Source: a bacterium (lineage in GTDB: Bacteria; JAJVIF01; JAGGVT01). From it: a stretch of DNA of 8,675 nucleotides. Shown here in pieces: positions 1 through 4,964 of the stretch (position 1 is the first letter of the stretch; each line of letters opens with the position of its first letter). Under the pieces are notes generated by a model. That model did not search any database. It was not told the DNA's origin and saw only the letters and a program-made list of their open reading frames with translations. The stretch spans positions 1 to 8,675 of the forward strand of contig JAGGVT010000101.1 of NCBI GenBank assembly GCA_021157815.1. Direction: 5' to 3'. The position numbers and the translations under genes were made by a program.

Positions 1-107
1 GCAACTCGTGGAATGTAACGCAAACCGCAAAGGAACTCGGCCTGGAGCGCAGCCATTTATATAAGAAGATGAAAGGCCTCGGCATCCAGAAACCGGATAT
101 TGGTTGA
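1..107 (+). CDS. C-terminal end of an NtrC-type sigma-54 activator (Fis-type HTH), partial
   Basis: Only the last 34 codons lie in the window (reading frame from base 3, stop TGA at 105-107). The peptide contains NVTQTAKELGLERSHLYKKM followed by KGLGI, the Fis-type helix-turn-helix (HTH_8) that closes NtrC/AtoC/NtrX-family sigma-54-dependent activators; the ERSHLYKKMK recognition helix is typical of the family. In such proteins this segment binds upstream enhancer DNA, while the missing receiver and AAA+ domains sense phosphorylation and drive open-complex formation. The gene enters from the left and is convergent with the next gene. The target genes and signal cannot be read here. The family call rests on the HTH alone, so a standalone Fis-like protein is not strictly excluded. 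Confidence 0.8.
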   Translation, partial: NSWNVTQTAKELGLERSHLYKKMKGLGIQKPDIG

Positions 108-191
108 TTGAGTTTGTGAACATTCAGAAGAGCAGGTTTAATCAGGTGTATAATAATGGCAACTTTCCCATTTTCGGATGGCTTCTCTTTA

Positions 192-224
192 CCCTTCGAC
201 TCTGCTGCGCTCCGCTCAGGATGA
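192..224. repeat. Possible dispersed intergenic repeat (CCTTCGACTC...CTCAGGATGA type)
   Basis: The short stretch between the regulator and queA reads like a dispersed intergenic motif I recall from many bacterial genomes (CCTTCGACTC then CGCTCAGGATGA). It occurs once in this window, so the repeat status is recalled rather than shown here. It lies between two convergent stop codons. Confidence 0.3.
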
Positions 225-230
225 TTTATT

Positions 231-1283
231 CTAAGTCACCATCATCGCGTCGCCGAATGAATAGAAGCGGTAGTTGTTTTCTATCGCGGATTTGTACGCT
301 TCAAACATGAAATCCAATCCCATGAATGCTCCGACCAGTGCCAGAAGCGTTGTTCGCGGAAGGTGGAAATTGGTCAGAAGGATATCTGTCGCTTTGAATT
401 CATGCCCGGGCACGATGAACAAATCGACATTGCCATCGAAAGATGCGATTCCATTTGAATTGTGAGCTGCATACTCAAGCAGGCGTGTCGATGTTGTCCC
501 GACTGTCATTATTGGTTTACCCTCGCTTTTTGCCTTTGCGATATGGCACGCGCTGTTTGCTGAAATAATCCCTCGCTCGGTGTGAATGGTGTGTGTTTTC
601 AGATTGTCTGTTCTTATCGGCGAGAAAGTATCAAGGCCGATTTGAAGTTCAACCGGGATAAACTCGAATCCTGAGTTTTCCAATTGGGCAATCAGATCAT
701 CGGTGAAATGCAGTCCGGCGGTCGGCGCGGCGGCTGAACCTGATTTATCGGCGTAAACGGTTTGGTATCGTTCAGGCTCGATATTGTGATTTGTAATATA
801 CGGCGGCAGCGGAGTCGAGCCGTGGGACGCCATCAACTTACGAAATAAATCCGGTTTGTCTATTTCGATAATGTCTTTGCCGTCTGAGATTCGCTCAACA
901 AGAGTGGCAGTGATTTGATTATCGAACAGGTAAATGCGCCGTCCGAGGGGCATTCTAGCGCGCCTGGAAAAAATCGCGCGCCATTTGCCGGATTCAATTT
1001 CTCTCAAAAAGAGAATCTCAACTTTCCCCTCGGTTTCTTTTATACCATCCACTCTCGCGGGGAATACTCGACTTGTGTTGATAACAATCGCGGTTTCAGG
1101 CGGAATCAGGTCGGGAAGTTCATTGAAAACATGATGGCTAATTGTGCGGCTTGACCTGTCGCAGACAAGCAGCTTGCTGTCATCACGCTTTTCAAGCGGT
1201 GTTTGCGCTATCATATCCTGTGGTAGATCATAATCCAGCAGGGATACAGGTAAATCCACTATTTTTCTTTCCGTTTTGCTCAT
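231..1283 (-). CDS. queA: S-adenosylmethionine:tRNA ribosyltransferase-isomerase
   Basis: QueA transfers and isomerises the ribose of S-adenosylmethionine onto 7-aminomethyl-7-deazaguanine at position 34 of GUN-anticodon tRNAs, giving epoxyqueuosine, the penultimate step of queuosine synthesis; it is cytoplasmic. The 350-residue product has the usual family length and all the family landmarks: DYDLPQDMIAQTP near residue 17, VINTSRVFPAR (68-78), PLPPYI (158-163), GSAAAPTAGLHFT (182-194), VGTTSTRLLE (261-270) and TNFHLPRTTLLALVGAF (304-320). The ATG at 1281-1283 is the only sensible start, though no clear Shine-Dalgarno sequence precedes it and the first about 12 residues are a little longer than in many homologues. 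The gene is convergent with the regulator at the left edge and has no queuosine partner gene in the window. No preQ1 aptamer is visible upstream. Confidence 0.97.
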   Translation of the reverse strand: MSKTERKIVDLPVSLLDYDLPQDMIAQTPLEKRDDSKLLVCDRSSRTISHHVFNELPDLIPPETAIVINTSRVFPARVDGIKETEGKVEILFLREIESGKWRAIFSRRARMPLGRRIYLFDNQITATLVERISDGKDIIEIDKPDLFRKLMASHGSTPLPPYITNHNIEPERYQTVYADKSGSAAAPTAGLHFTDDLIAQLENSGFEFIPVELQIGLDTFSPIRTDNLKTHTIHTERGIISANSACHIAKAKSEGKPIMTVGTTSTRLLEYAAHNSNGIASFDGNVDLFIVPGHEFKATDILLTNFHLPRTTLLALVGAFMGLDFMFEAYKSAIENNYRFYSFGDAMMVT

Positions 1284-1341
1284 CGTATCAGTTGGTGTTT
1301 ATCAAACATGAATCGCAAGTGAATATCGAATCGTTCTATCC

Positions 1342-1473
1342 GTAAAAAGGGGCATTCCACAATCATGGGGTACGTCCACATGAGGCTTTAAATCTGATGT
1401 TATCAATATACCATACTGCAAACCCTCATTTATACTGTACTTATCCACCTGGTTGGGACAGTCCCCTTTTTAC
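1342..1473. repeat. 132-bp segment with 11-bp perfect inverted ends (possible REP/MITE remnant)
   Basis: GTAAAAAGGGG at 1342-1352 is exactly the reverse complement of CCCCTTTTTAC at 1463-1473. Just inside the right end is the palindrome GGGACAGTCCC (1454-1464). The interior has no ORF. Strings of the type AAAAAGGGGACAGTCCC recur in genomes carrying REP-associated or IS200-like transposases, as I recall, so this may be a mobile-element remnant. No transposase is present in the window. Confidence 0.5.
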
Positions 1474-1546
1474 TACCATCGTGGAGTATTCCCAGTTTTT
1501 CTGTGTTCCTTCAGCAAGATGCAAATATTTTCCAGGTTCACAAAAC

Positions 1547-1714
1547 CTTCTAACCTATTAACCTATTAACCTATTAACCTACTAACCTGCTAACTTGCTA
1601 ACCTATTAACCTGCTAACTTGCTAACCTATTAACCTGCTAACTTGCTAACCTACTAACCTGCTAACTTACTAACCTGCTAACCTGCTAACTTGCTAACCT
1701 GCTAACTTGCTAAC
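1547..1714. repeat. Octamer tandem repeat, 21 contiguous units (YTRYTAAC)
   Basis: Twenty-one gapless 8-bp units follow the pattern C/T-T-A/G-C/T-TAAC. The first (CTTCTAAC, 1547-1554) is slightly off consensus. From 1579 onward the units group into a 24-bp higher-order repeat (A = CTAYTAAC, B = CTGCTAAC, C = TTRCTAAC) at 1579, 1603, 1627, 1651 and 1675 (here the A unit is CTGCTAAC), then a B-C pair. Each unit contains TAA on the plus strand and TAG or TAA on the minus strand, so all six frames are closed and the tract is non-coding. It ends 4 bp from the stop codon of the DciA-like gene, so it would form that gene's 3' untranslated region. Confidence 0.95.
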
Positions 1715-1718
1715 TATT

Positions 1719-2021
1719 TTACGTGGGAACAACCTTGAAAATGATGTCCATGATGTTACTCTCGCCAAGATAATTATTCACCGCTTTAATCATCTTTTCT
1801 TTTGAGGCGTCCATTTCCTGTATCACCGCCGGATGCGATACGGACACAACCAACTTGTTCCTTCTTAGTTTACAGCCAACGATATATTCCCTGAAAGGCT
1901 CGTTTTTAAAGCGGGTTTCAATAATTTTCCAGAATGCCTTAACAACAGCGTCGCGGTCATCGACCACTTTAAGGGCGTAACGCTCGCAAATTTCTTTCAG
2001 TACTTCCTTGAGAGTAATCAT
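1719..2021 (-). CDS. DciA-like protein (DUF721 family)
   Basis: A 100-residue protein matching the DUF721/DciA pattern: an N-terminal helix (LKEVLKEICERYAL), a central Trp in AFWKIIETRF (about residues 29-38), the strand segment RRNKLVVSVSHPAVIQEM (about 53-70), then KEKMIKAVNNYLG and a final hydrophobic strand (MDIIFKVV). DciA proteins help load the replicative helicase DnaB in bacteria lacking DnaC; many DUF721 members are known only by this domain. The length is typical of the short, domain-only forms. It starts at ATG 2019-2021 with a weak Shine-Dalgarno sequence. It stands alone between repeats, with a candidate promoter 40-70 bp upstream. The call is by remembered family pattern, not alignment; the replication role is inferred from the family. 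Confidence 0.7.
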   Translation of the reverse strand: MITLKEVLKEICERYALKVVDDRDAVVKAFWKIIETRFKNEPFREYIVGCKLRRNKLVVSVSHPAVIQEMDASKEKMIKAVNNYLGESNIMDIIFKVVPT

Positions 2022-2062
2022 GGTTAAATTAAAAAAACACTGCTATTAAAATACTGGACATA

Positions 2063-2091
2063 ATTTTACATGATAATGGAGGTGGGCGCAA
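2063..2091 (-). promoter_or_regulatory. Candidate sigma-70 promoter for the DciA-like gene
   Basis: On the minus strand TTGCGC (2086-2091) and TAAAAT (2063-2068) are separated by exactly 17 bp, giving a predicted start near 2056 and a leader of about 35 nt before the ATG at 2021. The hexamers match consensus only partly. The -35 lies 6 bp from the end of the palindromic element at 2098. Confidence 0.35.
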
Positions 2092-2097
2092 AAGGGG

Positions 2098-2286
2098 CTG
2101 TTGAAAAAACCTTTGGGCGCAAACCGTAGGGGCGAACCTTGGAATCTGTCTCAGAACCTCCAAACAGCAAAAAACGTCATTCCGACATCCAACGAGTGAA
2201 ACGAGGAGGATGGTCGGAATGACAATTTTGGCGGGTTTTGAGACAGTTTCCTTGTGCTCGCCCCTACATTAGCGCTTTTTCAACAG
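2098..2286. mobile_element. MITE-like nested palindromic element, copy 1
   Basis: The segment is an imperfect palindrome built in layers. Outer ends CTGTTGAAAAA (2098-2108) and TTTTTCAACAG (2276-2286) are perfect inverted repeats. Next, GTAGGGGCGA (2126-2135) faces TCGCCCCTAC, and CTGTCTCA (2146-2153) faces TGAGACAG. The core GTCATTCCGACATCC (2176-2190) faces its inverse at 2208-2223 with one bulged base. There is no ORF, and a left-arm block of 32 nt recurs at 4796 with one mismatch. The size, inverted ends and lack of coding capacity fit a non-autonomous transposable element or a large REP-like element; the source transposase is not here. As RNA it would fold into a long hairpin just downstream of the protease gene and could end or stabilise that transcript. 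Confidence 0.7.
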
Positions 2287-2301
2287 GCACACAGACATTT
2301 G

Positions 2302-3144
2302 CTAAATCATTGTCGATATAAGAATCATACCGCTGATGTTTAATCCTACGTGCGCCCATATTGCGGGATATATCGATTTGAAATGTAGCGCCATCAGGCT
2401 GGGTACAATCGCGAACAGTACAAGTGAAAGCGCAACCGGAGAACCAAGGTGGGCGAATCCGAACAACACTGCTGTTATCAGCGCTGATGAAAATACGCTG
2501 AAACGTTTTCTGATTTGGCACAGCACATATCCGCGGAAGAAATATTCCTCAGCGAAAGGAACGAATATTCCAATCAGGAAGGCAATCAGAAGAAACTGCA
2601 TTGGATTCCGTGCTGCCTCTAACACAGCCTGCCCGATTTCCTCATCGCCTGTCGGGAAAAAATAGGCGAAAAAGCACCATGCGACAAGCGTAATAAATCC
2701 CGGAATCCAATTGCGGGATTTACATATTTGTGTCTCGAAAAAAGCAATGATAATAATTGCAGGGAAAGCGGCGATGTATGGGAAAACCGCCCAATCCGGA
2801 TAATGCGCCACATCGGGAAATTCAAGGATGCCGCACTGCCAGATTCCGGCGATGATACATACCGCGATTCCACTTGTGAGCGTCCGCTTGAAATCGGCAA
2901 AGCTCAAACCGGGAAACGATGTGCCTTTAAATATTTGTTTGGCGAAAAAATACGGGATGAATATCAGGGGTATGTAATTAATCCCCATGATAAAAACTAT
3001 CTGAGGACCTTTAAGCGCCTCTTTAAATCCAAACGCTTGAGAAAAAATAGCGGACAAAAAAAGAAATGCAAAAAAGGCAAGAATTAGGGTGAGCGCATCA
3101 TTCCTTACCGGTGGTTCGCTATTATCATTTCCGGGAGTTACCAT
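2302..3144 (-). CDS. CPBP (CAAX/Abi-type) intramembrane glutamic protease
   Basis: A polytopic membrane protein of 280 residues carrying the CPBP/Abi motifs in order: EEYFFRG (EExxxR, Glu199-Glu200 to Arg204), LFGFAHLG (FxxxH, Phe228 to His232) and HVGLN (HxxxN, His265 to Asn269), each in or next to a hydrophobic helix. Members include eukaryotic Rce1-type CAAX proteases and bacterial Abi proteins involved in peptide maturation, immunity or envelope functions; the substrate here is unknown. The open frame extends to an ATG at 3216, but that would overlap the preceding gene by 68 bp. The ATG at 3142-3144 leaves a 4-bp gap after that gene's stop and removes 24 charged, non-conserved residues, so I chose it. 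It is the second gene of an operon with the membrane protein at 3149-4117 and is probably translationally coupled to it. Confidence 0.88.
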   Translation of the reverse strand: MVTPGNDNSEPPVRNDALTLILAFFAFLFLSAIFSQAFGFKEALKGPQIVFIMGINYIPLIFIPYFFAKQIFKGTSFPGLSFADFKRTLTSGIAVCIIAGIWQCGILEFPDVAHYPDWAVFPYIAAFPAIIIIAFFETQICKSRNWIPGFITLVAWCFFAYFFPTGDEEIGQAVLEAARNPMQFLLIAFLIGIFVPFAEEYFFRGYVLCQIRKRFSVFSSALITAVLFGFAHLGSPVALSLVLFAIVPSLMALHFKSIYPAIWAHVGLNISGMILISTMI

Positions 3145-3148
3145 GAAT

Positions 3149-4117
3149 TTATTGAGCCGCCACGGTTTCATCCGAATCTGTGCTGAATGAACGGCGCGCA
3201 AGAATATCCAAGTCAAAATTCTCCTTGCGGATTCGAATATCCAGATAAAGCAGGAATACGATTGTTAAGGTAATCGGTTGGAAAGTAATTGTGAACAAGG
3301 TTGATATCGCCGCGACAAACGCATTTCCCGCTATTCCCGGAATCAACCCGCCTATTCCCTGACCAATAGAGAGGAATATTTGTGTGATAATCGCAACGAG
3401 TAAAGCTGCAAGGAGATAAATTCCAAATGTGCGCCACCAGAATCCTTTCAAAAGCCACCAGGTACGTTTTAGCGCCTCCTTTGAGCCAACGTCCTCCATG
3501 CATACAACACATGGCAGCAAAATATTGAAAACCACAATTGCAAGAACTAAAAATATGAAAAGAGGAACCAACAGAATAGGCAGAAAAATCATACTGGAAT
3601 CCAAGGCATAACCAAGTATCCCCAGAGCAATCGAAAAAACTATCGAGACTAAGTAGAATATCAAACTGCAAAGAATAAAAGCGCCGACTAATGTCCAGAA
3701 TCTGCCTGCGGCAAATCGTATTACGTCCCTAGTCGATGGCGTTCTGCCAAGTATGTGTTCCGACAGAATCCTGAAAACGCCCAAATAGACAAGAGGTGTT
3801 ATTGCCAGCATCAGAAATAACAGAAAGAAAGTAATACCCATCCCGGTCATCATTTCCTCATCGGAAAAAACCTTTTCAAATTCAGCCGCGATCTCATCCT
3901 CATCGGGGTTGTTCATAAGTTTATCAACGTAATTTGTTATGAAGTTCGTTCCCGCATTGCTTTCATCAAACCTGGCCATAAAAATATTAGCTGCGAAAAG
4001 GAATGGGCCAAAGAAAATGGCCATCAGGATAACCATAGGCACGAAGTTTGTTTTAAAGAGTTTAAATCCCCGATCCAGAATAGTGCCGAAATCCATTTTC
4101 CCAAGTTCAAATTGCAT
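3149..4117 (-). CDS. Six-helix membrane protein, glycerophosphodiesterase membrane-domain-like
   Basis: A 322-residue integral membrane protein. Hydrophobic segments lie at about 25-47, 94-115, 141-168, 176-205, 231-250 and 266-292. A charged acidic loop sits at 70-90 (NPDEDEIAAEFEKVF). The signatures LPCVVCMEDVGSKEALKRTW (201-220) before the fifth helix, and LLYLDIRIRKENFDLDIL closing the sixth, resemble proteins with the glycerophosphoryl diester phosphodiesterase membrane domain, which here occurs without any phosphodiesterase catalytic domain. Its biochemical role is unknown; such proteins are often annotated simply as membrane proteins. Translation starts at ATG 4115-4117 behind a good AAGGAT Shine-Dalgarno sequence, and an extended -10 promoter lies about 40 bp upstream. 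It is the first gene of an operon with the CPBP protease, suggesting a shared envelope function (inference). Confidence 0.75.
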   Translation of the reverse strand: MQFELGKMDFGTILDRGFKLFKTNFVPMVILMAIFFGPFLFAANIFMARFDESNAGTNFITNYVDKLMNNPDEDEIAAEFEKVFSDEEMMTGMGITFFLLFLMLAITPLVYLGVFRILSEHILGRTPSTRDVIRFAAGRFWTLVGAFILCSLIFYLVSIVFSIALGILGYALDSSMIFLPILLVPLFIFLVLAIVVFNILLPCVVCMEDVGSKEALKRTWWLLKGFWWRTFGIYLLAALLVAIITQIFLSIGQGIGGLIPGIAGNAFVAAISTLFTITFQPITLTIVFLLYLDIRIRKENFDLDILARRSFSTDSDETVAAQ

Positions 4118-4154
4118 AATTTATCCTTAAAACAATCTGATAAAAACTCCGCAT

Positions 4155-4183
4155 ATTATATCAAACCTTTACAGTTTTAAAGA
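4155..4183 (-). promoter_or_regulatory. Extended -10 promoter for the membrane-protein/CPBP operon
   Basis: Read on the minus strand, TGATATAAT (4155-4163) is a perfect -10 hexamer with the TGn extension. The hexamer 17 bp upstream (TCTTTA, 4178-4183) is a poor -35, as is common for extended -10 promoters. The predicted start is near 4148, giving a leader of about 30 nt with an AAGGAT ribosome site before ATG 4117. It is divergent from the pilin promoter at 4212-4240. Confidence 0.6.
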
Positions 4184-4211
4184 CAATACCAGTGTTTATC
4201 GGCGTTACCGC

Positions 4212-4240
4212 TTGATAGAACACCTGAAGTGTGGTATAAT
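4212..4240 (+). promoter_or_regulatory. Strong sigma-70 promoter upstream of the pilin gene
   Basis: TTGATA (4212-4217), a 17-bp spacer, and TATAAT (4235-4240) preceded by TGG (4232-4234), an extended -10. Only one base of the two hexamers departs from consensus. Predicted start is near 4247, so the pilin mRNA would have a leader of about 134 nt. Confidence 0.8.
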
Positions 4241-4265
4241 ACATCTTATATAAAGATTGGAGAGT

Positions 4266-4285
4266 AAAAGGCATGCGTGCCTTTT
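4266..4285 (+). promoter_or_regulatory. Leader hairpin overlapping the start codon of the leader ORF
   Basis: AAAAGGCA (4266-4273), loop TGCG, TGCCTTTT (4278-4285) is a perfect 8-bp stem, followed by a T-rich tract (CTTTGGTTTT). It starts about 20 nt after the predicted transcription start. It could be a weak terminator/attenuator or could mask the ATG at 4273-4275; the sequence alone does not decide. Confidence 0.45.
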
Positions 4286-4371
4286 CTTTGGTTTTACGGG
4301 GAGTTAATGCGATTTTTGCAAACTTAATGAAGATTATTTATTTAATGCCCCTGTTTGGGGCGATGACATAA
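4273..4371 (+). CDS. Possible 32-residue leader peptide upstream of the pilin
   Basis: An ATG at 4273 opens a 32-codon frame ending in TAA at 4369-4371. The product begins MRAFSLVLRGVNAIFANLMK and ends MPLFGAMT; it is hydrophobic with scattered basic residues, and I recognise no family. GGAG at 4259-4262 lies 10 nt before the ATG. The TAA is part of the pilin's ribosome site (TAAAGGGAGG), and the pilin is in the same frame only three codons later, so coupling or reinitiation is possible. The start codon is inside a hairpin. The frame may simply be open by chance; codon conservation in a relative would settle it. Confidence 0.3.
   Translation: MRAFSLVLRGVNAIFANLMKIIYLMPLFGAMT
4347..4361 (+). 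promoter_or_regulatory. GC hairpin just upstream of the pilin ribosome site
   Basis: GCCCC (4347-4351), loop TGTTT, GGGGC (4357-4361): a perfect 5-bp GC stem ending 8 nt before the AAAGGGAGG. Its position suggests an effect on translation or mRNA stability, but it matches no riboswitch class I know. Confidence 0.4.
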
Positions 4372-4380
4372 AGGGAGGCG

Positions 4381-4551
4381 ATTGAATTCCAGCACAGCAG
4401 AATATTTTCAAATGAATCCGGTCAGGGATTGACAGAGTACGCGCTGATTATCGCACTGATCGCAATCGCCGTCGTTGCAGCAGTTACAACTTTCGGGGGA
4501 TCTTTGAGTGATTTCTTTGGCCAAATCACTACTACTATAGCCGCCATCTAG
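4381..4551 (+). CDS. Flp/Tad-type pilin (short type IVb prepilin), apparent ATT start
   Basis: A 56-codon gene. After a short leader (IEFQHSRIFSNESG) comes QGLTEYALIIALIAIAVVAA, then VTTFGGSLSDFFGQITTTIA and AI. This is the Flp pilin plan: cleavage after Gly14 by a TadV/PilD-type peptidase, Glu at +5 and Tyr at +6 of the mature 42-residue protein, and one hydrophobic helix that packs into the pilus core. Such pilins are secreted by the Tad apparatus and mediate surface adherence. No ATG, GTG or TTG lies in frame between the TAA at 4369 and the cleavage site except a TTG inside the motif itself. ATT at 4381 follows AAAGGGAGG and gives a normal leader length, so it is either a rare AUU start or an ATG altered by mutation or sequencing error. 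No other tad genes are in the window. Confidence 0.85.
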   Translation: MEFQHSRIFSNESGQGLTEYALIIALIAIAVVAAVTTFGGSLSDFFGQITTTIAAI

Positions 4552-4581
4552 TTGTATGCAAACGACTGAGTTTTTAATATA

Positions 4582-4631
4582 CGGAATTCAAACCGGATAA
4601 CTTGACAATCCGGTTTCCCAAGGCAATTCCG
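4582..4631 (+). ncRNA. Nested stem-loop in the pilin 3' region, class unknown
   Basis: An inner perfect 9-bp stem, AAACCGGAT (4590-4598) with ATCCGGTTT (4608-4616), is enclosed by an outer perfect 7-bp stem, CGGAATT (4582-4588) with AATTCCG (4625-4631). It begins 30 nt after the pilin stop and has no T-run, so it is not a simple terminator. A stabilising 3' structure or a cis-regulatory element is possible. Confidence 0.5.
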
Positions 4632-4636
4632 GGAAG

Positions 4637-4711
4637 AAGGAGGTTAACATTTTCAGTGTTTCAACCGGGGATGGACGCATGGCAAAATTATATCATCACA
4701 GATTTGAATAG
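4637..4711 (+). other. Orphan strong Shine-Dalgarno (AAGGAGG) with only tiny frames after it
   Basis: AAGGAGG at 4637-4643 is followed, 5 nt on, by an ATT-started frame of 20 codons (4649-4711, IFSVSTGDGRMAKLYHHRFE). An overlapping frame runs from GTG 4656 or ATG 4671 to TGA 4713-4715. Neither resembles a known protein, and both end just before the terminator. This may be a very short gene, a decayed second gene of the pilin unit or a chance purine run. Confidence 0.3.
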
Positions 4712-4716
4712 CTGAC

Positions 4717-4743
4717 CGGGCAAATAAGAAGCCCGTTTTTTTT
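4717..4743 (+). terminator. Intrinsic terminator of the pilin transcript
   Basis: CGGGC (4717-4721), a 9-nt loop, GCCCG (4731-4735), then eight T residues (4736-4743). It is a clear rho-independent signal on the plus strand, 166 bp after the pilin stop; the T-run gives the direction. Confidence 0.88.
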
Positions 4744-4776
4744 GTGTCCTTCCTGGAAGCACGAGCGTCATGGGGA

Positions 4777-4953
4777 GTGTTGAAAAAACATTAATGTAGG
4801 GGCGAACCTTGGAATCTGTATCAGAACTAATAAACATCTAGTAAATATCCTGTGAATATCTAACAATTTTGTGCTGCTGTTTGTGCTGCGATCATCCTGC
4901 CTGCATCTTTTCAAATCTTAAGTTACATTAAAAACTATCCCTTTTTCAACAAC
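4777..4953. mobile_element. MITE-like palindromic element, copy 2 (right arm degenerate)
   Basis: The left end GTGTTGAAAAAAC (4777-4789) and right end CTTTTTCAACAAC (4941-4953) form inverted termini like those of the element at 2098. The left arm shares a 24-nt exact block (4796-4819 = 2126-2149) and then TCAGAAC after one mismatch. The facing CGCCCCTAC arm and the central GTCATTCC hairpin of copy 1 are missing; the interior right half is AT-rich and unrelated by eye. Both copies have the same orientation. No ORF is present. Confidence 0.6.
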
Positions 4954-4964
4954 CCTGTCCCATC

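Noticed and set aside
104-310. 68-codon plus-strand frame between the regulator tail and queA
   Set aside because: It overlaps the regulator stop, a possible dispersed repeat and the 3' end of queA, with no family resemblance.
1284-1341. preQ1 riboswitch upstream of queA
   Set aside because: No small H-type pseudoknot with the A-rich tail and no matching core seen.
1547-1714. Telomere-like repeat or coding tandem repeat
   Set aside because: All six frames are closed by stops within the unit, and an internal chromosomal array of 21 octamers gives no reason to suppose a linear end.
2728-3087. 119-codon plus-strand frame antisense to the CPBP gene
   Set aside because: Composition and position show it is the antisense shadow of a real coding frame with conserved motifs.
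3145-3216. Longer N-terminus of the CPBP protease (ATG at 3214-3216 or 3169-3171)
   Set aside because: Both overlap the upstream gene; the extra residues are charged and unlike the family start, while ATG 3142-3144 leaves a 4-bp operon gap.
4247-4380. c-di-GMP (GEMM-I) or other known riboswitch in the pilin leader or 3' region
   Set aside because: The conserved GGCAAA...GACGCAAAGCC core is absent; the GACGCA at 4673-4680 is not in the needed context.
4382-4432. TTG start at 4382 for the pilin, followed by -1 frameshift into the pilin frame
   Set aside because: The TTG is only 3 nt from GGAGG, the frame ends at TGA 4430-4432, and the TAT TTT site is not a good -1 slippery sequence. The ATT start is simpler.
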